Below, one piece after another: positions 7,606 to 15,555 of a stretch of 37,494 nt of DNA. Position 1 is the first letter of the stretch, and every line of letters begins with the position of its first letter. The position numbers and the translations under genes were made by a program. This DNA is from Afipia sp. GTDB lineage: Bacteria; Pseudomonadota; Alphaproteobacteria; Rhizobiales; Xanthobacteraceae. Location of the stretch: assembly GCA_017308495.1 (NCBI GenBank), contig JAFKES010000114.1, positions 1-37,494 of the forward strand, read 5' to 3'. The notes below the pieces were generated by a model. The model saw only the letters and a program-made list of their open reading frames with translations, ran no database searches and had not been told where the DNA came from.

Positions 7606-9407
7606 CGCGCAGACGTCGTCGTGAAGCCGCCAATGACCGCAGGCTGCGCCGATGCAGCCCGCGATCCGGACCGTGACAGCGCCGCGAGGCCGGTGAGACG
7701 GCCCTGAATGTAGTCACAGCCCCAGCCCTGCAGCAGTGTCGCGGCCTCCTCGTCCTGCACCCATTCGGCCACGGTCCTGATATCGAGCCGATGGGCGAGA
7801 TCGATCAGCGTCTGCACGAAGGCGCGATCATCCGACGAGCGCATGACGTTCTGCACGAAGGCTCCATCGATCTTGACGATATCGACGCCGAGGCGGCGCA
7901 GATTGCGGAACGAGGTATAGCCCGCGCCGAAATCATCGATGGCGATCCGGCTGCCGAAATTCTTCAGCCGGGTGACGAAGCCGCGGAGATCATCGATGTC
8001 CTGAATCGCCACGGTCTCGGTGATCTCCACGATCATCCGTTCGGCGACGCCGGGATGCGCCCGCATCAGCGCTTCCCAGCGCGCCCACCAGTCCGGATCC
8101 ATGGTGGTGTCCGGGGAGATGTTGAGACTGAGCCGGACGGACGGGTCCGCCGCCAGTTCCTCGACCACCAGTTCGAGCACGCGATGGTCGACCAGCCGGA
8201 TCAGGCCGAGCCGCTCGGCGACCGGCACGATGTCCGGCGGCAGCCCGTATTCACCGTCCTCCTGCCGCATCCGCACCAGACATTCGTGGAACGCCACCTC
8301 CCGCGTGGCGACGGCGACCACCGGTTCATAGGCCATCACGATGCGGCGTTCGTTGAGCGCCGCCACGATCTCGTCGGTGACGCGGATATTGAGGCGACGC
8401 CTCGCATCGCGCTCCGCGCTGGGCTGCCAGGCCATCAGGGAGCCATGGCGGCGGCGCTTGGCGCGGTCGAGCGTTTCCTGGGTGCGGCTCAGGGCTTCGT
8501 CCACGGTCCGGGCATGACGCGGCGCGCTGACCGCACCGATGGTCGCCGTCACCGCCACGGGGCCGAGCCGGGTCGACACCACCTCGCCGCGGATGCCGGC
8601 CAAGAAACGTTCGCCGGCGACGATCATGTCGTCGGCGGAGCAATTTTTCAGGATCAGCCCGAACTTGTTGCCGGAGAAGCGGCCGAGCACGTCGCCGCCG
8701 CGCAGCCGGGCGCGGATACGCTTGGCGGATTCGAGAATGACCTCGTCGGTGATCTCGTGGCCGAAGGCGTCGTTGAGGCGCGCGAGGTGATCGATGCCGA
8801 CCAGCATGAACGCAAAGCTGGTGCGAAAACGCGCCGAGTCCTCGACCGCATCGGCCAGCGCGGCGATGAAGCAGGTTCGGTTGAGCTCGCCGGTGAGCGG
8901 ATCGTTCTGTGACAGCTTCAGCAGTTGCTCGTCGCGGGCGTGGCGCTCGTTGTTGATGCGGATCATACCTTCGGCGCGCCGCGGCCGGCCATCGGCCCCC
9001 GCAAACCAGCAGCCGCACTCCTCGATCCAGATCATCGGCGCCGAGGTGCGGACCCGCACGCCATATTCGAGACGATAGGGGACGCCCTGCCCGTCATCGA
9101 CCGCCTGCGCGCCCAGCACCGCGGCGCTCCGCACCGTGGACGATGGCTCGATCAGCGCGGCGAAAGCGCTAGCGGTCCGGAGCGCGGCCGGGGGAATGTC
9201 CGGCAGCAGACGAGCAATGTCGTCGCTCCATCGCAAAGTGTCGCCGGCGATATCCCATGCGAAAGTGGCCTGCCCGAGCACGGCCAGCAGGGACGCGGCA
9301 TCCATGCCATCGTCCCGGACCTCCCGAGAAGCCGGCGCGCCTGCCTCGGCGCGCGCGCGCAAAGAATGTGTCGTCGTGACGGTCAAGGGTGCCTCGTTCT
9401 GGAGCAC
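7602..9407 (-). CDS. PAS-GGDEF-EAL protein, probable cyclic-di-GMP phosphodiesterase
   Basis: From GTG at 9407 the protein has 601 residues; ATG at 9305 and GTG at 9560 are alternative starts, and the true one is uncertain. A PAS-like region (about 45-155) precedes a GGDEF domain (about 160-320) and an EAL domain (about 340-580). The GGDEF signature is replaced by SGNKF (245-249), so diguanylate cyclase activity should be lost, yet an RxxD inhibitory-site motif (RGGD) remains exactly five residues before it. In the EAL domain the signature is ECL (375-377), but the residues expected for catalysis are present: Glu375, Asn429, Glu461, Glu464, DDFGAGY at 491-497, Lys512, Glu548 and Gln568. A cytoplasmic c-di-GMP hydrolase with a regulatory GGDEF domain is the likely role. 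Confidence 0.85.
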   Translation of the reverse strand: MLQNEAPLTVTTTHSLRARAEAGAPASREVRDDGMDAASLLAVLGQATFAWDIAGDTLRWSDDIARLLPDIPPAALRTASAFAALIEPSSTVRSAAVLGAQAVDDGQGVPYRLEYGVRVRTSAPMIWIEECGCWFAGADGRPRRAEGMIRINNERHARDEQLLKLSQNDPLTGELNRTCFIAALADAVEDSARFRTSFAFMLVGIDHLARLNDAFGHEITDEVILESAKRIRARLRGGDVLGRFSGNKFGLILKNCSADDMIVAGERFLAGIRGEVVSTRLGPVAVTATIGAVSAPRHARTVDEALSRTQETLDRAKRRRHGSLMAWQPSAERDARRRLNIRVTDEIVAALNERRIVMAYEPVVAVATREVAFHECLVRMRQEDGEYGLPPDIVPVAERLGLIRLVDHRVLELVVEELAADPSVRLSLNISPDTTMDPDWWARWEALMRAHPGVAERMIVEITETVAIQDIDDLRGFVTRLKNFGSRIAIDDFGAGYTSFRNLRRLGVDIVKIDGAFVQNVMRSSDDRAFVQTLIDLAHRLDIRTVAEWVQDEEAATLLQGWGCDYIQGRLTGLAALSRSGSRAASAQPAVIGGFTTTSAR

Positions 9408-9589
9408 GATCGCCGATTCGCGGCGCAGGAAATAGAACGCCCGAATGAATCTAGCCGGGGTTTCTGAACAATCTGAAAAGGAACCGGGATGCTCATACCC
9501 CTCGGCACGCCCCTTGCGATGTCGATCCTGCACGACACAGGGCGTTTCAAAATGAGACACTTCAAAACGAAGGACGGGCGGGACCGGCG

Positions 9590-9913
9590 ATGATCATCGG
9601 CAGCATTTCCGGAGATCTCCGGACCCATCCCGACCGCTCGGCGGCGCCCGCCTCCCGAAGCGACTGCGTACCTTCCGCGCCGCAGCGTGCCGTTGTCGCC
9701 GTCACACCGGTCGAGCGAGCTGGGCCGGCCGCGCTGAACCAGCCGGATGCCTCCTTTGTCGCCCACCTGATCGCCACCGCCGCCGGTAGCCCGCAGTCCC
9801 GCGGCCTGAGCCAGGCAACCCCGGACCATGCACGCGCTGCCTATGCCACCACAGCACGCCGCACCGACGCGCCCGGCGTCCGGGACAGGACGACGGTGTC
9901 GCGGACGGCATAA
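9590..9913 (+). CDS. Small conserved hypothetical protein
   Basis: The 107-residue protein starts at ATG 9590, divergent from the GGDEF-EAL gene. Third codon positions are strongly G/C, as in true genes of this genome. The pattern AVTPVER, then FVAHLIATAAGSPQSR and a late AAYATTARR resembles a small uncharacterised family I recall from Bradyrhizobium relatives, where a V-TPVE segment, a F-A-LIAT segment and a terminal AAY-T motif recur. No transmembrane segment, signal peptide or catalytic motif is visible; it is rich in Ala, Pro and Arg. Upstream GGACGGGCGGGACC offers only a weak ribosome binding site. Function unknown. Confidence 0.6.
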   Translation: MIIGSISGDLRTHPDRSAAPASRSDCVPSAPQRAVVAVTPVERAGPAALNQPDASFVAHLIATAAGSPQSRGLSQATPDHARAAYATTARRTDAPGVRDRTTVSRTA

Positions 9914-9963
9914 GATCACGGGCCCGAAGCCCGATTGATCCGGGCGCGGAGCGAAGCGGCTAT

Positions 9964-10665
9964 TCAGGGCTTGGACACCGGTCCCGGCGACCCGTCGGCG
10001 TCCTTGTCCGACACCAGATCGGACACCTTCCAGTCGGCGACCGAGCGCGGCGGCGGAACCGGATCGGCGAGACCATCCGGGGCCGGAGGCTTCGGCGCGG
10101 TCTCGAAGGTCGGCGCGACTTTGCTCGCGTCGGGGGACGGCGCTACCGGCTCGGCCGCAGGCGGGGCCGGGATGAAGCTGGGCTCGACCGGCTTCGCACT
10201 GCGTGAAGGAGGCGAAACCGGCTCGACGGCGGGCACATCCGGCGAACGGGATGGTTCCACGGCCACCGGCGCGGGAGCCGCAACGGCGCGGCGACGGCCA
10301 CGGAAGCCGATCGACACTCCGGCCAGGAACTCCACGCCCATCAGCACCGTCAGCAGAAAGAAGGTGGAGGTTGCGAACGGCTCCAGCAGCAGAAATTCGG
10401 CCACGGCCGCGCCGAACGCCACCAGCGACAGCAGATGATCGGTGAGATAGCGAGCGCCAGGACGCGCCGCCTTGATGACTTCCACCAGCAGCAGCAGCAG
10501 GCTGAACCCCAGCAGCGCATCGCCAAAGGTCGCCGTCCATGTCGCGCCCGACATCAGCGTCACGCTCGCGATCGGCGAGGTGAAGGCCACACCGGGCATC
10601 AGGAACACGAAGATATTATAGACCGCGAAGGGGATGAGAAGCAGCGGAAAACCGATCATCGACAT
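9964..10665 (-). CDS. Four-helix membrane protein with proline-rich tail
   Basis: The 233-residue protein has four hydrophobic helices in its first 125 residues (about 4-23, 49-66, 80-96 and 100-122), then an Arg-rich stop sequence RGRRRA and a roughly 105-residue tail rich in Pro, Ala and Val. The tail ends with a charged segment DWKVSDLVSDKDADG. With a basic cluster after helix 4 the tail is predicted to be cytoplasmic. I do not recognise a family function; similar membrane hypotheticals occur in Bradyrhizobiaceae. ATG at 10665 places helix 1 at the extreme N-terminus. The neighbour rpmF is on the same strand 307 bases upstream, after its own terminator, so this gene probably has its own promoter. 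Confidence 0.8.
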   Translation of the reverse strand: MSMIGFPLLLIPFAVYNIFVFLMPGVAFTSPIASVTLMSGATWTATFGDALLGFSLLLLLVEVIKAARPGARYLTDHLLSLVAFGAAVAEFLLLEPFATSTFFLLTVLMGVEFLAGVSIGFRGRRRAVAAPAPVAVEPSRSPDVPAVEPVSPPSRSAKPVEPSFIPAPPAAEPVAPSPDASKVAPTFETAPKPPAPDGLADPVPPPRSVADWKVSDLVSDKDADGSPGPVSKP

Positions 10666-10972
10666 CGGCGGGCTCTCTCTAAACGGGCCTGGTCCGGCGG
10701 CGGAGAAGGCCTCTCGAATGAATCGGGCGCGACAGAAAACGTGTCACGCCCGTTCTTTGGTCCAGATCTATGGCGTTCTTGAGGAACCGGCCGCCCCGAC
10801 AGCGACCACGACCGGCGCCGTTCGCGCGACCAGATATGAGGCATCAAGCATCACGGCGTGCCCCGGAACCCGACGCCCGCTCATGGACGCCCACGACACG
10901 CTCACCGGTTCGGATCGCACACCGGAAATCCGGCGAAAAGATCGCGCGCCTCCGCGGCGCGCGACAGGACGA
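10666..10972. other. Non-coding stretch between rpmF and the four-helix membrane protein
   Basis: About 307 bases without a supportable gene. It contains the rpmF terminator at 10934-10964 and presumably the promoter of the gene at 9964-10665, which I cannot pinpoint. Frames open across it have no RBS or family resemblance. Confidence 0.6.
10934..10964 (-). terminator. Rho-independent terminator of rpmF
   Basis: Perfect 9-base arms, TCGCGCGCC (10942-10950) and GGCGCGCGA (10956-10964), with a 5-base loop. On the minus strand the stem begins nine bases after the rpmF stop and is followed by TCTTTT. Confidence 0.8.
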
Positions 10973-11155
10973 TCAGTCCTTCTTGACCTTGAGGACCTGA
11001 CGGCCCTTGTACATGCCGGTCTTGAGGTCGAGATGGTGCGGGCGGCGCAGTTCGCCCGAATCCTTGTCCTCGACATAGGTCGGCTTCTTCAGGGCGTCCG
11101 CCGAGCGGCGCATGCCGCGGCGCGACGGCGAGGTTTTCCTGCGTGGAACGGCCAT
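10973..11155 (-). CDS. rpmF: 50S ribosomal protein L32
   Basis: The 60-residue protein matches bacterial L32 in length and pattern: [18 protein letters not shown] at the start, a central [10 protein letters not shown], and a lysine-rich end [10 protein letters not shown]. Alphaproteobacterial L32 commonly lacks the zinc cysteines, and there are none here. ATG at 11155 was chosen because L32 invariably starts MAVP; an in-frame extension upstream is not family-like. An AAAGGA ribosome binding site precedes it on the minus strand. Confidence 0.97.
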   Translation of the reverse strand: MAVPRRKTSPSRRGMRRSADALKKPTYVEDKDSGELRRPHHLDLKTGMYKGRQVLKVKKD

Positions 11156-11325
11156 GGGGTCGTCGTCCTTTAAAACAAGGCTCACCCGCCGGGCGGGGGC
11201 TCTCAGAATCCGGATTAAGGCCGGGCTTATAGAGGAAGGCCGCCGGGAAAGCTAGACCACCCGGGGGCTGAAAATGCATGCCCGTGCCCCGGCCGAAAAG
11301 CCCGACCCGACAGGAGGTTGGCCGC

Positions 11326-12441
11326 TCACGCCCATTCCACCCCGGCCTCGGCGGCCAGATCGATAGTGGAGCGCTGGCCGAGATCGTCGAAATGGGCATC
11401 GAGGAACCTCTTCCCGGCGCGCAGCCCGGCCCGGTGCAGCAGCTCGAAGAACTCGTAGTCGGTCTTGAGCTTGCTGGAGGCGGCGAGGCGCTTGCCGAGG
11501 GCACCGAGGTCGATGCGGTGGATGTTGAGCCGGCGGTACTGGTCCTTGCCGGTGCCGTGCGGGAGGCGGCCGTCGTCGATCAGCTGGTTGACGAAATCCA
11601 TCGCGCGCAATTCGGAAATCAGCGCCGAGTTGAAAGTGATCTCGTTGAGGCGGTTGATGATCTCGCCGGAGGTCCGCGGCGTGGTCTCGCGCGACACGGG
11701 GTTGATCTGCACCACCAGCACGTCTTCGGCGTCGGTCGCCTGCAGGAACGGAAAGATCGCGGGATTGCCGAGATAGCCCCCGTCCCACAGCGGCACGCCG
11801 TCGATCTCCACCGCGCGGAACAGGAACGGCAGTGCCGCCGACGCCATCACCACGTCGGCGGTGATCTTGTCGCCGGAGAAGATGCGCAGCCGCCCGGTGT
11901 GAACGTTGGTGGTCGAGATATAGAGCGCGAGATCGGTGTTGGCGCGCAGCGCCTCGAAATCGACCAGGCGCTCGATCAGCTTGCTCAGCGGATTGATGTC
12001 GAGCGGGTTCAGCTCGTAGGGCGAGAAATAGCGCGACATCGCCTCGAACCAGCTCTGCACCGGCGTCGCGACGAACGGCATCATCGAGAACATGCGATCG
12101 GTCAGCGCCCGCTGCACCGGCGGCAGTTCACCCCCGGCGCTGGCCGCGCGCCAGAATTCGGCGAGACGCTTGCGCGCCTCCTCCGGACCGCCGCGCGTCA
12201 TGCCGTCCGCCAGCATCACGGCGTTGACGGCACCCGCCGACGTTCCGGAGATGCCGGTGATTTCCAGCCGCCCGTCGGCCAGGAGATGGTCGAGCACGCC
12301 CCACGTGAACGCGCCGTGCGCCCCGCCGCCCTGCAGCGCCAGGTTGATCTTCTTGGCCCCGCTTGATTTCCGCGTCCCGGTGAAACCGGAGAGCTTCCAC
12401 GGCGCGAGACTGTCGAGATAGGTTTTGATGGCAGCCACCAT
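11326..12441 (-). CDS. Patatin-like phospholipase family protein
   Basis: The 371-residue protein has the full patatin catalytic apparatus: oxyanion loop LQGGGAHGAF (36-45), nucleophile Ser68 in GTSAG (66-70), and the catalytic Asp220 in LWDGGYLGN. The fold continues with ADVVMASAALPFLF before the DGG motif. Members are Ser-Asp dyad acyl hydrolases acting on phospholipids or other esters; the substrate here is unknown. There is no signal peptide, so it is probably cytoplasmic or peripherally membrane bound. It stands alone on the minus strand, divergent from the Fur-family gene. Confidence 0.93.
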   Translation of the reverse strand: MVAAIKTYLDSLAPWKLSGFTGTRKSSGAKKINLALQGGGAHGAFTWGVLDHLLADGRLEITGISGTSAGAVNAVMLADGMTRGGPEEARKRLAEFWRAASAGGELPPVQRALTDRMFSMMPFVATPVQSWFEAMSRYFSPYELNPLDINPLSKLIERLVDFEALRANTDLALYISTTNVHTGRLRIFSGDKITADVVMASAALPFLFRAVEIDGVPLWDGGYLGNPAIFPFLQATDAEDVLVVQINPVSRETTPRTSGEIINRLNEITFNSALISELRAMDFVNQLIDDGRLPHGTGKDQYRRLNIHRIDLGALGKRLAASSKLKTDYEFFELLHRAGLRAGKRFLDAHFDDLGQRSTIDLAAEAGVEWA

Positions 12442-12572
12442 GAGCGCTTTCTCTTTAAAATGACGGGTTCATCAGCCATCCCAGCCGTTCAGGAAAACAT
12501 CATTACATCTGCCATTTGGGGTTTTTATGATGCATTGCAATAAAAAATTGTGCGTTGCGAAAAATTGATGCA

Positions 12573-12596
12573 GCTCATGCTGCTGAAAACATGAGC
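12573..12596. promoter_or_regulatory. Inverted repeat in the AT-rich leader of the Zur-like gene
   Basis: GCTCATG (12573-12579) and CATGAGC (12590-12596) are perfect 7-base arms with a 10-base spacer, 33 bases before the chosen start. The surrounding 12500-12630 is markedly AT-rich, as expected for the divergent promoter region. I do not see a clear consensus Zur box. Confidence 0.4.
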
Positions 12597-12629
12597 AAAA
12601 TCGGTCAAACCGGATTACATATTAAAAGG

Positions 12630-13136
12630 ATGAACCTGTCGAAGCCGGCCTTTCCTGCTCCCGATCATGACCACGGTCGCTGCGCCGCGGAAGCCTTTGC
12701 GCATGCCGAGGGCGTCTGCGCGGCGCGCGGACAGAAATTCACGCCGATCCGGCGTCAGGTCCTGGGCGCGCTGCTCGCGAGCCACAGGCCGCTCGGCGCT
12801 TACGAGATCATCGACGAACTCGCCAAGACCATGGCGCGGCCGGCGCCGATCACAGTCTACCGCGCGCTGGATTTCCTGATGGAGAACGGCCTCGTTCATC
12901 GTATCGAAAGCCGCAACGCCTTTCTCGCCTGCGCCCACAATCATGACGAAACATCGGTGGTGGCGTTCCTGATCTGCGAGAGCTGCGGCGCGGTCGGGGA
13001 AATTCCCGCCGCATCCCTCGCACAGAGTTTCAACGAAGCGGCGCGGGGCACCGGCTTCGCGCCCAAACTGTCCGTGGTGGAGATCACCGGCACCTGCGCC
13101 CATTGCCAGCGCGCGGCACAGATCGCCAGCGCATGA
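12630..13136 (+). CDS. zur: Fur-family transcriptional regulator, probably Zur
   Basis: The 168-residue protein has a winged-helix DNA-binding domain (about 28-95; LGAYEIIDELAK and PITVYRALDFLMENGLVHRIE) and a metal-binding dimerisation domain with His-rich CAHNHDE (101-107). Two CxxC pairs, Cys116/Cys119 and Cys156/Cys159, form the structural zinc site typical of Zur. The N-terminal FPAPDHDHGRC segment also fits alphaproteobacterial Zur. ATG at 12630 is preferred; ATG at 12591 and TTG at 12555 are in-frame alternatives, and the AAAAGG before 12630 is very close. No znuABC genes are adjacent, so the zinc assignment rests on the protein alone. Confidence 0.85.
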   Translation: MNLSKPAFPAPDHDHGRCAAEAFAHAEGVCAARGQKFTPIRRQVLGALLASHRPLGAYEIIDELAKTMARPAPITVYRALDFLMENGLVHRIESRNAFLACAHNHDETSVVAFLICESCGAVGEIPAASLAQSFNEAARGTGFAPKLSVVEITGTCAHCQRAAQIASA

Positions 13137-13251
13137 CGGCCCGACATTGACGCACGCCCGGCCGTGACGGGTGCCAAGACGACTGCCGGTCCCCGCCAGC
13201 GGCGCGGGCTGACACCAACAACAACACGGCGGCAAGCCGGAACAGGATGCC

Positions 13252-14199
13252 ATGTCCTCACATCGCCTGAACGCAGCACCCGCAGGGCGTCCCCTCAGCC
13301 CGATGGCGGTCATCCTGATGGTGATGCTGTGCCTGAGCTGGGGCTTCAACCAGATCGCGATCAAGCTCGCGCTGCCCGACATCCCGCCGCTCACCCAGGC
13401 CACCATCAGGTCGATCGGCGGATTGCTGATCATCCTGCTGGTGGCGCAGGTGCGCCGCATTCCGCTGTTCGAGCGCGACGGCACGCTGAAGGCGGGGCTG
13501 CTCGCCGGCCTGTTCTTCGGCTTCGAATTCATCATGATCTATCGCGGGCTGCTCTACACCACGGCCTCGCGCGCCGTGGTGTTTCTCTATGTCGCCCCGT
13601 TCGTGGTGGCGCTGGGCTCCCGACGATTTCTCGGCGAGCGCCTGAACAGCCTGCAATGGAGCGGCCTCGCACTGTCCTTCGCGGGCGTGGCGCTGGCCAT
13701 CGGCGTGCCGCAGCCCTCCGTCGACGCCACCGTCATTCTCGGCGACCTGATGGCGGTGGCCGCCGGCATCCTGTGGGCTGTCACCACGCTGATCATCAAG
13801 GGAAGCCGGCTGGTGCAGGCCTCCGCCGAAAAGGCGCTGGCCTATCAGGTGGCGGCGTCGGTTCCCATCCTGGCGCTGGGCGCGGCCCTGTCCGGGGAGG
13901 CCATCACCCAGATGCCCGGCGCGGTGGCGCTGGCCTCGCTCGCATACCAGACCCTCTGGGTCGTCGGCGTGACGTTCCTGATCTGGTTTTTCCTCATAAA
14001 GTCCTATTCGGCGAGCAAATTGTCGTCGTTTACCTTTATGACCCCGCTGTTCGGCGTGATCGGCGGCCACCTGATCATGGGCGACCCGCTTTCGCTGGCC
14101 TTTGCCGGGGCTGCCCTTCTGGTCATGGCGGGCCTATATCTGGTAAACCGCCCCGGCGACAAAACGGCCGGTTCGCGGCTTCCCGTCACAAAAATCTGA
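13252..14199 (+). CDS. EamA/DMT-family transporter
   Basis: The 315-residue protein shows ten predicted helices in two EamA repeats (about 17-145 and 158-300), including [14 protein letters not shown] at the first helix and [26 protein letters not shown] near the end, a segment common in this family. Substrate is unknown. It follows the Fur-type gene by 115 bases and ends 13 bases before ispG, so co-transcription with ispG is likely. ATG at 13252 leaves a 16-residue hydrophilic N-terminus before helix 1. Confidence 0.88.
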   Translation: MSSHRLNAAPAGRPLSPMAVILMVMLCLSWGFNQIAIKLALPDIPPLTQATIRSIGGLLIILLVAQVRRIPLFERDGTLKAGLLAGLFFGFEFIMIYRGLLYTTASRAVVFLYVAPFVVALGSRRFLGERLNSLQWSGLALSFAGVALAIGVPQPSVDATVILGDLMAVAAGILWAVTTLIIKGSRLVQASAEKALAYQVAASVPILALGAALSGEAITQMPGAVALASLAYQTLWVVGVTFLIWFFLIKSYSASKLSSFTFMTPLFGVIGGHLIMGDPLSLAFAGAALLVMAGLYLVNRPGDKTAGSRLPVTKI

Positions 14200-14212
14200 T
14201 AGTTCGAGCCCC

Positions 14213-15490
14213 ATGAGCGATCTCAAAGAGCGATCCAAGGAAATTCTGGCAGGCCCCAGGGAGCGCCACCGGACGGTTCAGGTCACGGTCGGCAACGTCA
14301 AGGTCGGCGGCGGCGCCCCCATCGTGGTGCAGTCGATGACCAACACCGACACGGCCGACATTGAGGGCACCGTCAAGCAGGTGGCCGCGCTGGCCCGCGC
14401 CGGTTCCGAACTGGTGCGCATCACGGTGGATCGCGAGGAAGCCGCGGCCGCCGTCCCGCACATCCGCGAGAAGCTCGACAGAATGGGCGTGGACGTACCG
14501 CTGATCGGCGACTTCCACTACATCGGCCACAAGCTGCTCGCCGACTATCCGGCCTGCGCCGCGGCGCTGGCGAAGTACCGCATCAACCCCGGCAATGTCG
14601 GCTTCAAGAACAAGCGCGACAGCCAGTTCACCGACATCGTCGAGATCGCGATCCGGAACAACAAGACGATCCGCATCGGCGCCAACTGGGGTTCGCTCGA
14701 TCAGGAGCTTCTGACGAAGCTGATGGAGGAGAACGCCAACTCGCCGGACCCGATCGACGCCCGCGCGGTGACACGCGAGGCCATGGTGCAGTCGGCGCTG
14801 TTGTCGGCTGCCCGCGCTGAAGACATCGGCCTGCCGAAGGACCGGATGATCCTGTCGGCCAAGGTGTCGAACGTGCAGGACCTGATCGCGGTGTATCGCG
14901 AACTGGCGGCACGCTCCGACTACGCCATTCATCTCGGCCTCACCGAAGCCGGCATGGGCTCGAAGGGCATCGTCGCATCGAGCGCTGCGCTCGGCATCCT
15001 GCTGCAGGACGGCATCGGCGACACCATTCGCGTCTCGCTGACGCCGGAGCCCGGCGGCGACCGCACGCTGGAAGTGAAGGTCGCCCAGGAAATCCTGCAG
15101 ACCATGGGCTTCCGCACCTTCGTGCCGCTGGTGGCGGCGTGCCCCGGCTGCGGCCGCACCACCTCGACCGTGTTCCAGGAACTGGCGCGCGACATCCAGA
15201 CCTTCATCAGTGCCGAAATGCCGGAATGGAAGAGTCGCTATCCCGGCGTCGAGCAGCTCAACGTCGCCGTGATGGGCTGCATCGTCAACGGCCCCGGCGA
15301 ATCCAAGCACGCCGATATCGGCATCTCGCTGCCGGGCACCGGGGAGACGCCGGCCGCGCCGGTGTTCGTGGACGGTCAGAAATTCCGCACCCTGCGCGGA
15401 CCGACCATCGCCGCCGACTTCAAGGCGCTGGTGATCGACTACATCGAGCAGCGCTACGGCGCGACCGGCAAAGTGACCGCGGCGGAGTAA
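14213..15490 (+). CDS. ispG: 4-hydroxy-3-methylbut-2-enyl diphosphate synthase
   Basis: IspG (GcpE) converts methylerythritol cyclodiphosphate to HMBPP in the MEP isoprenoid pathway, using a [4Fe-4S] cluster. The 425-residue protein has the TIM-barrel domain (about 20-300) and the C-terminal reductase-like domain. The three cluster cysteines are visible: Cys310 and Cys313 in AACPGCGRT and Cys356 in [10 protein letters not shown], with Glu363 as the fourth ligand. ATG at 14213 follows the EamA stop closely; the ribosome binding site is poor, consistent with translational coupling. Confidence 0.97.
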   Translation: MSDLKERSKEILAGPRERHRTVQVTVGNVKVGGGAPIVVQSMTNTDTADIEGTVKQVAALARAGSELVRITVDREEAAAAVPHIREKLDRMGVDVPLIGDFHYIGHKLLADYPACAAALAKYRINPGNVGFKNKRDSQFTDIVEIAIRNNKTIRIGANWGSLDQELLTKLMEENANSPDPIDARAVTREAMVQSALLSAARAEDIGLPKDRMILSAKVSNVQDLIAVYRELAARSDYAIHLGLTEAGMGSKGIVASSAALGILLQDGIGDTIRVSLTPEPGGDRTLEVKVAQEILQTMGFRTFVPLVAACPGCGRTTSTVFQELARDIQTFISAEMPEWKSRYPGVEQLNVAVMGCIVNGPGESKHADIGISLPGTGETPAAPVFVDGQKFRTLRGPTIAADFKALVIDYIEQRYGATGKVTAAE

Positions 15491-15513
15491 TTTCCGTCAC
15501 TCTCTATCGAACC

Positions 15514-15555
15514 ATGCGCCGCAATGACGATCCCGTCACAGCGGCGCATTTTTTT
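15514..15555 (+). terminator. Rho-independent terminator of ispG
   Basis: Arms ATGCGCCGC (15514-15522) and GCGGCGCAT (15541-15549) enclose a second stem TGACG/CGTCA (15525-15529, 15534-15538), followed by a T-run at 15549-15555. The convergent antiporter gene ends inside the hairpin (stop at 15536-15538). Confidence 0.88.

Noticed and set aside
9383-10540. Minus-strand frame of 385 codons overlapping the four-helix membrane protein
   Set aside because: It is an alternative frame of 9964-10665 that runs on into the promoter region of the GGDEF-EAL gene; it has no membrane pattern or family.
11227-11255. CTATAA on the minus strand upstream of rpmF as a promoter
   Set aside because: The -10 is acceptable but no -35 is recognisable at the right spacing, so I do not list it as a feature.
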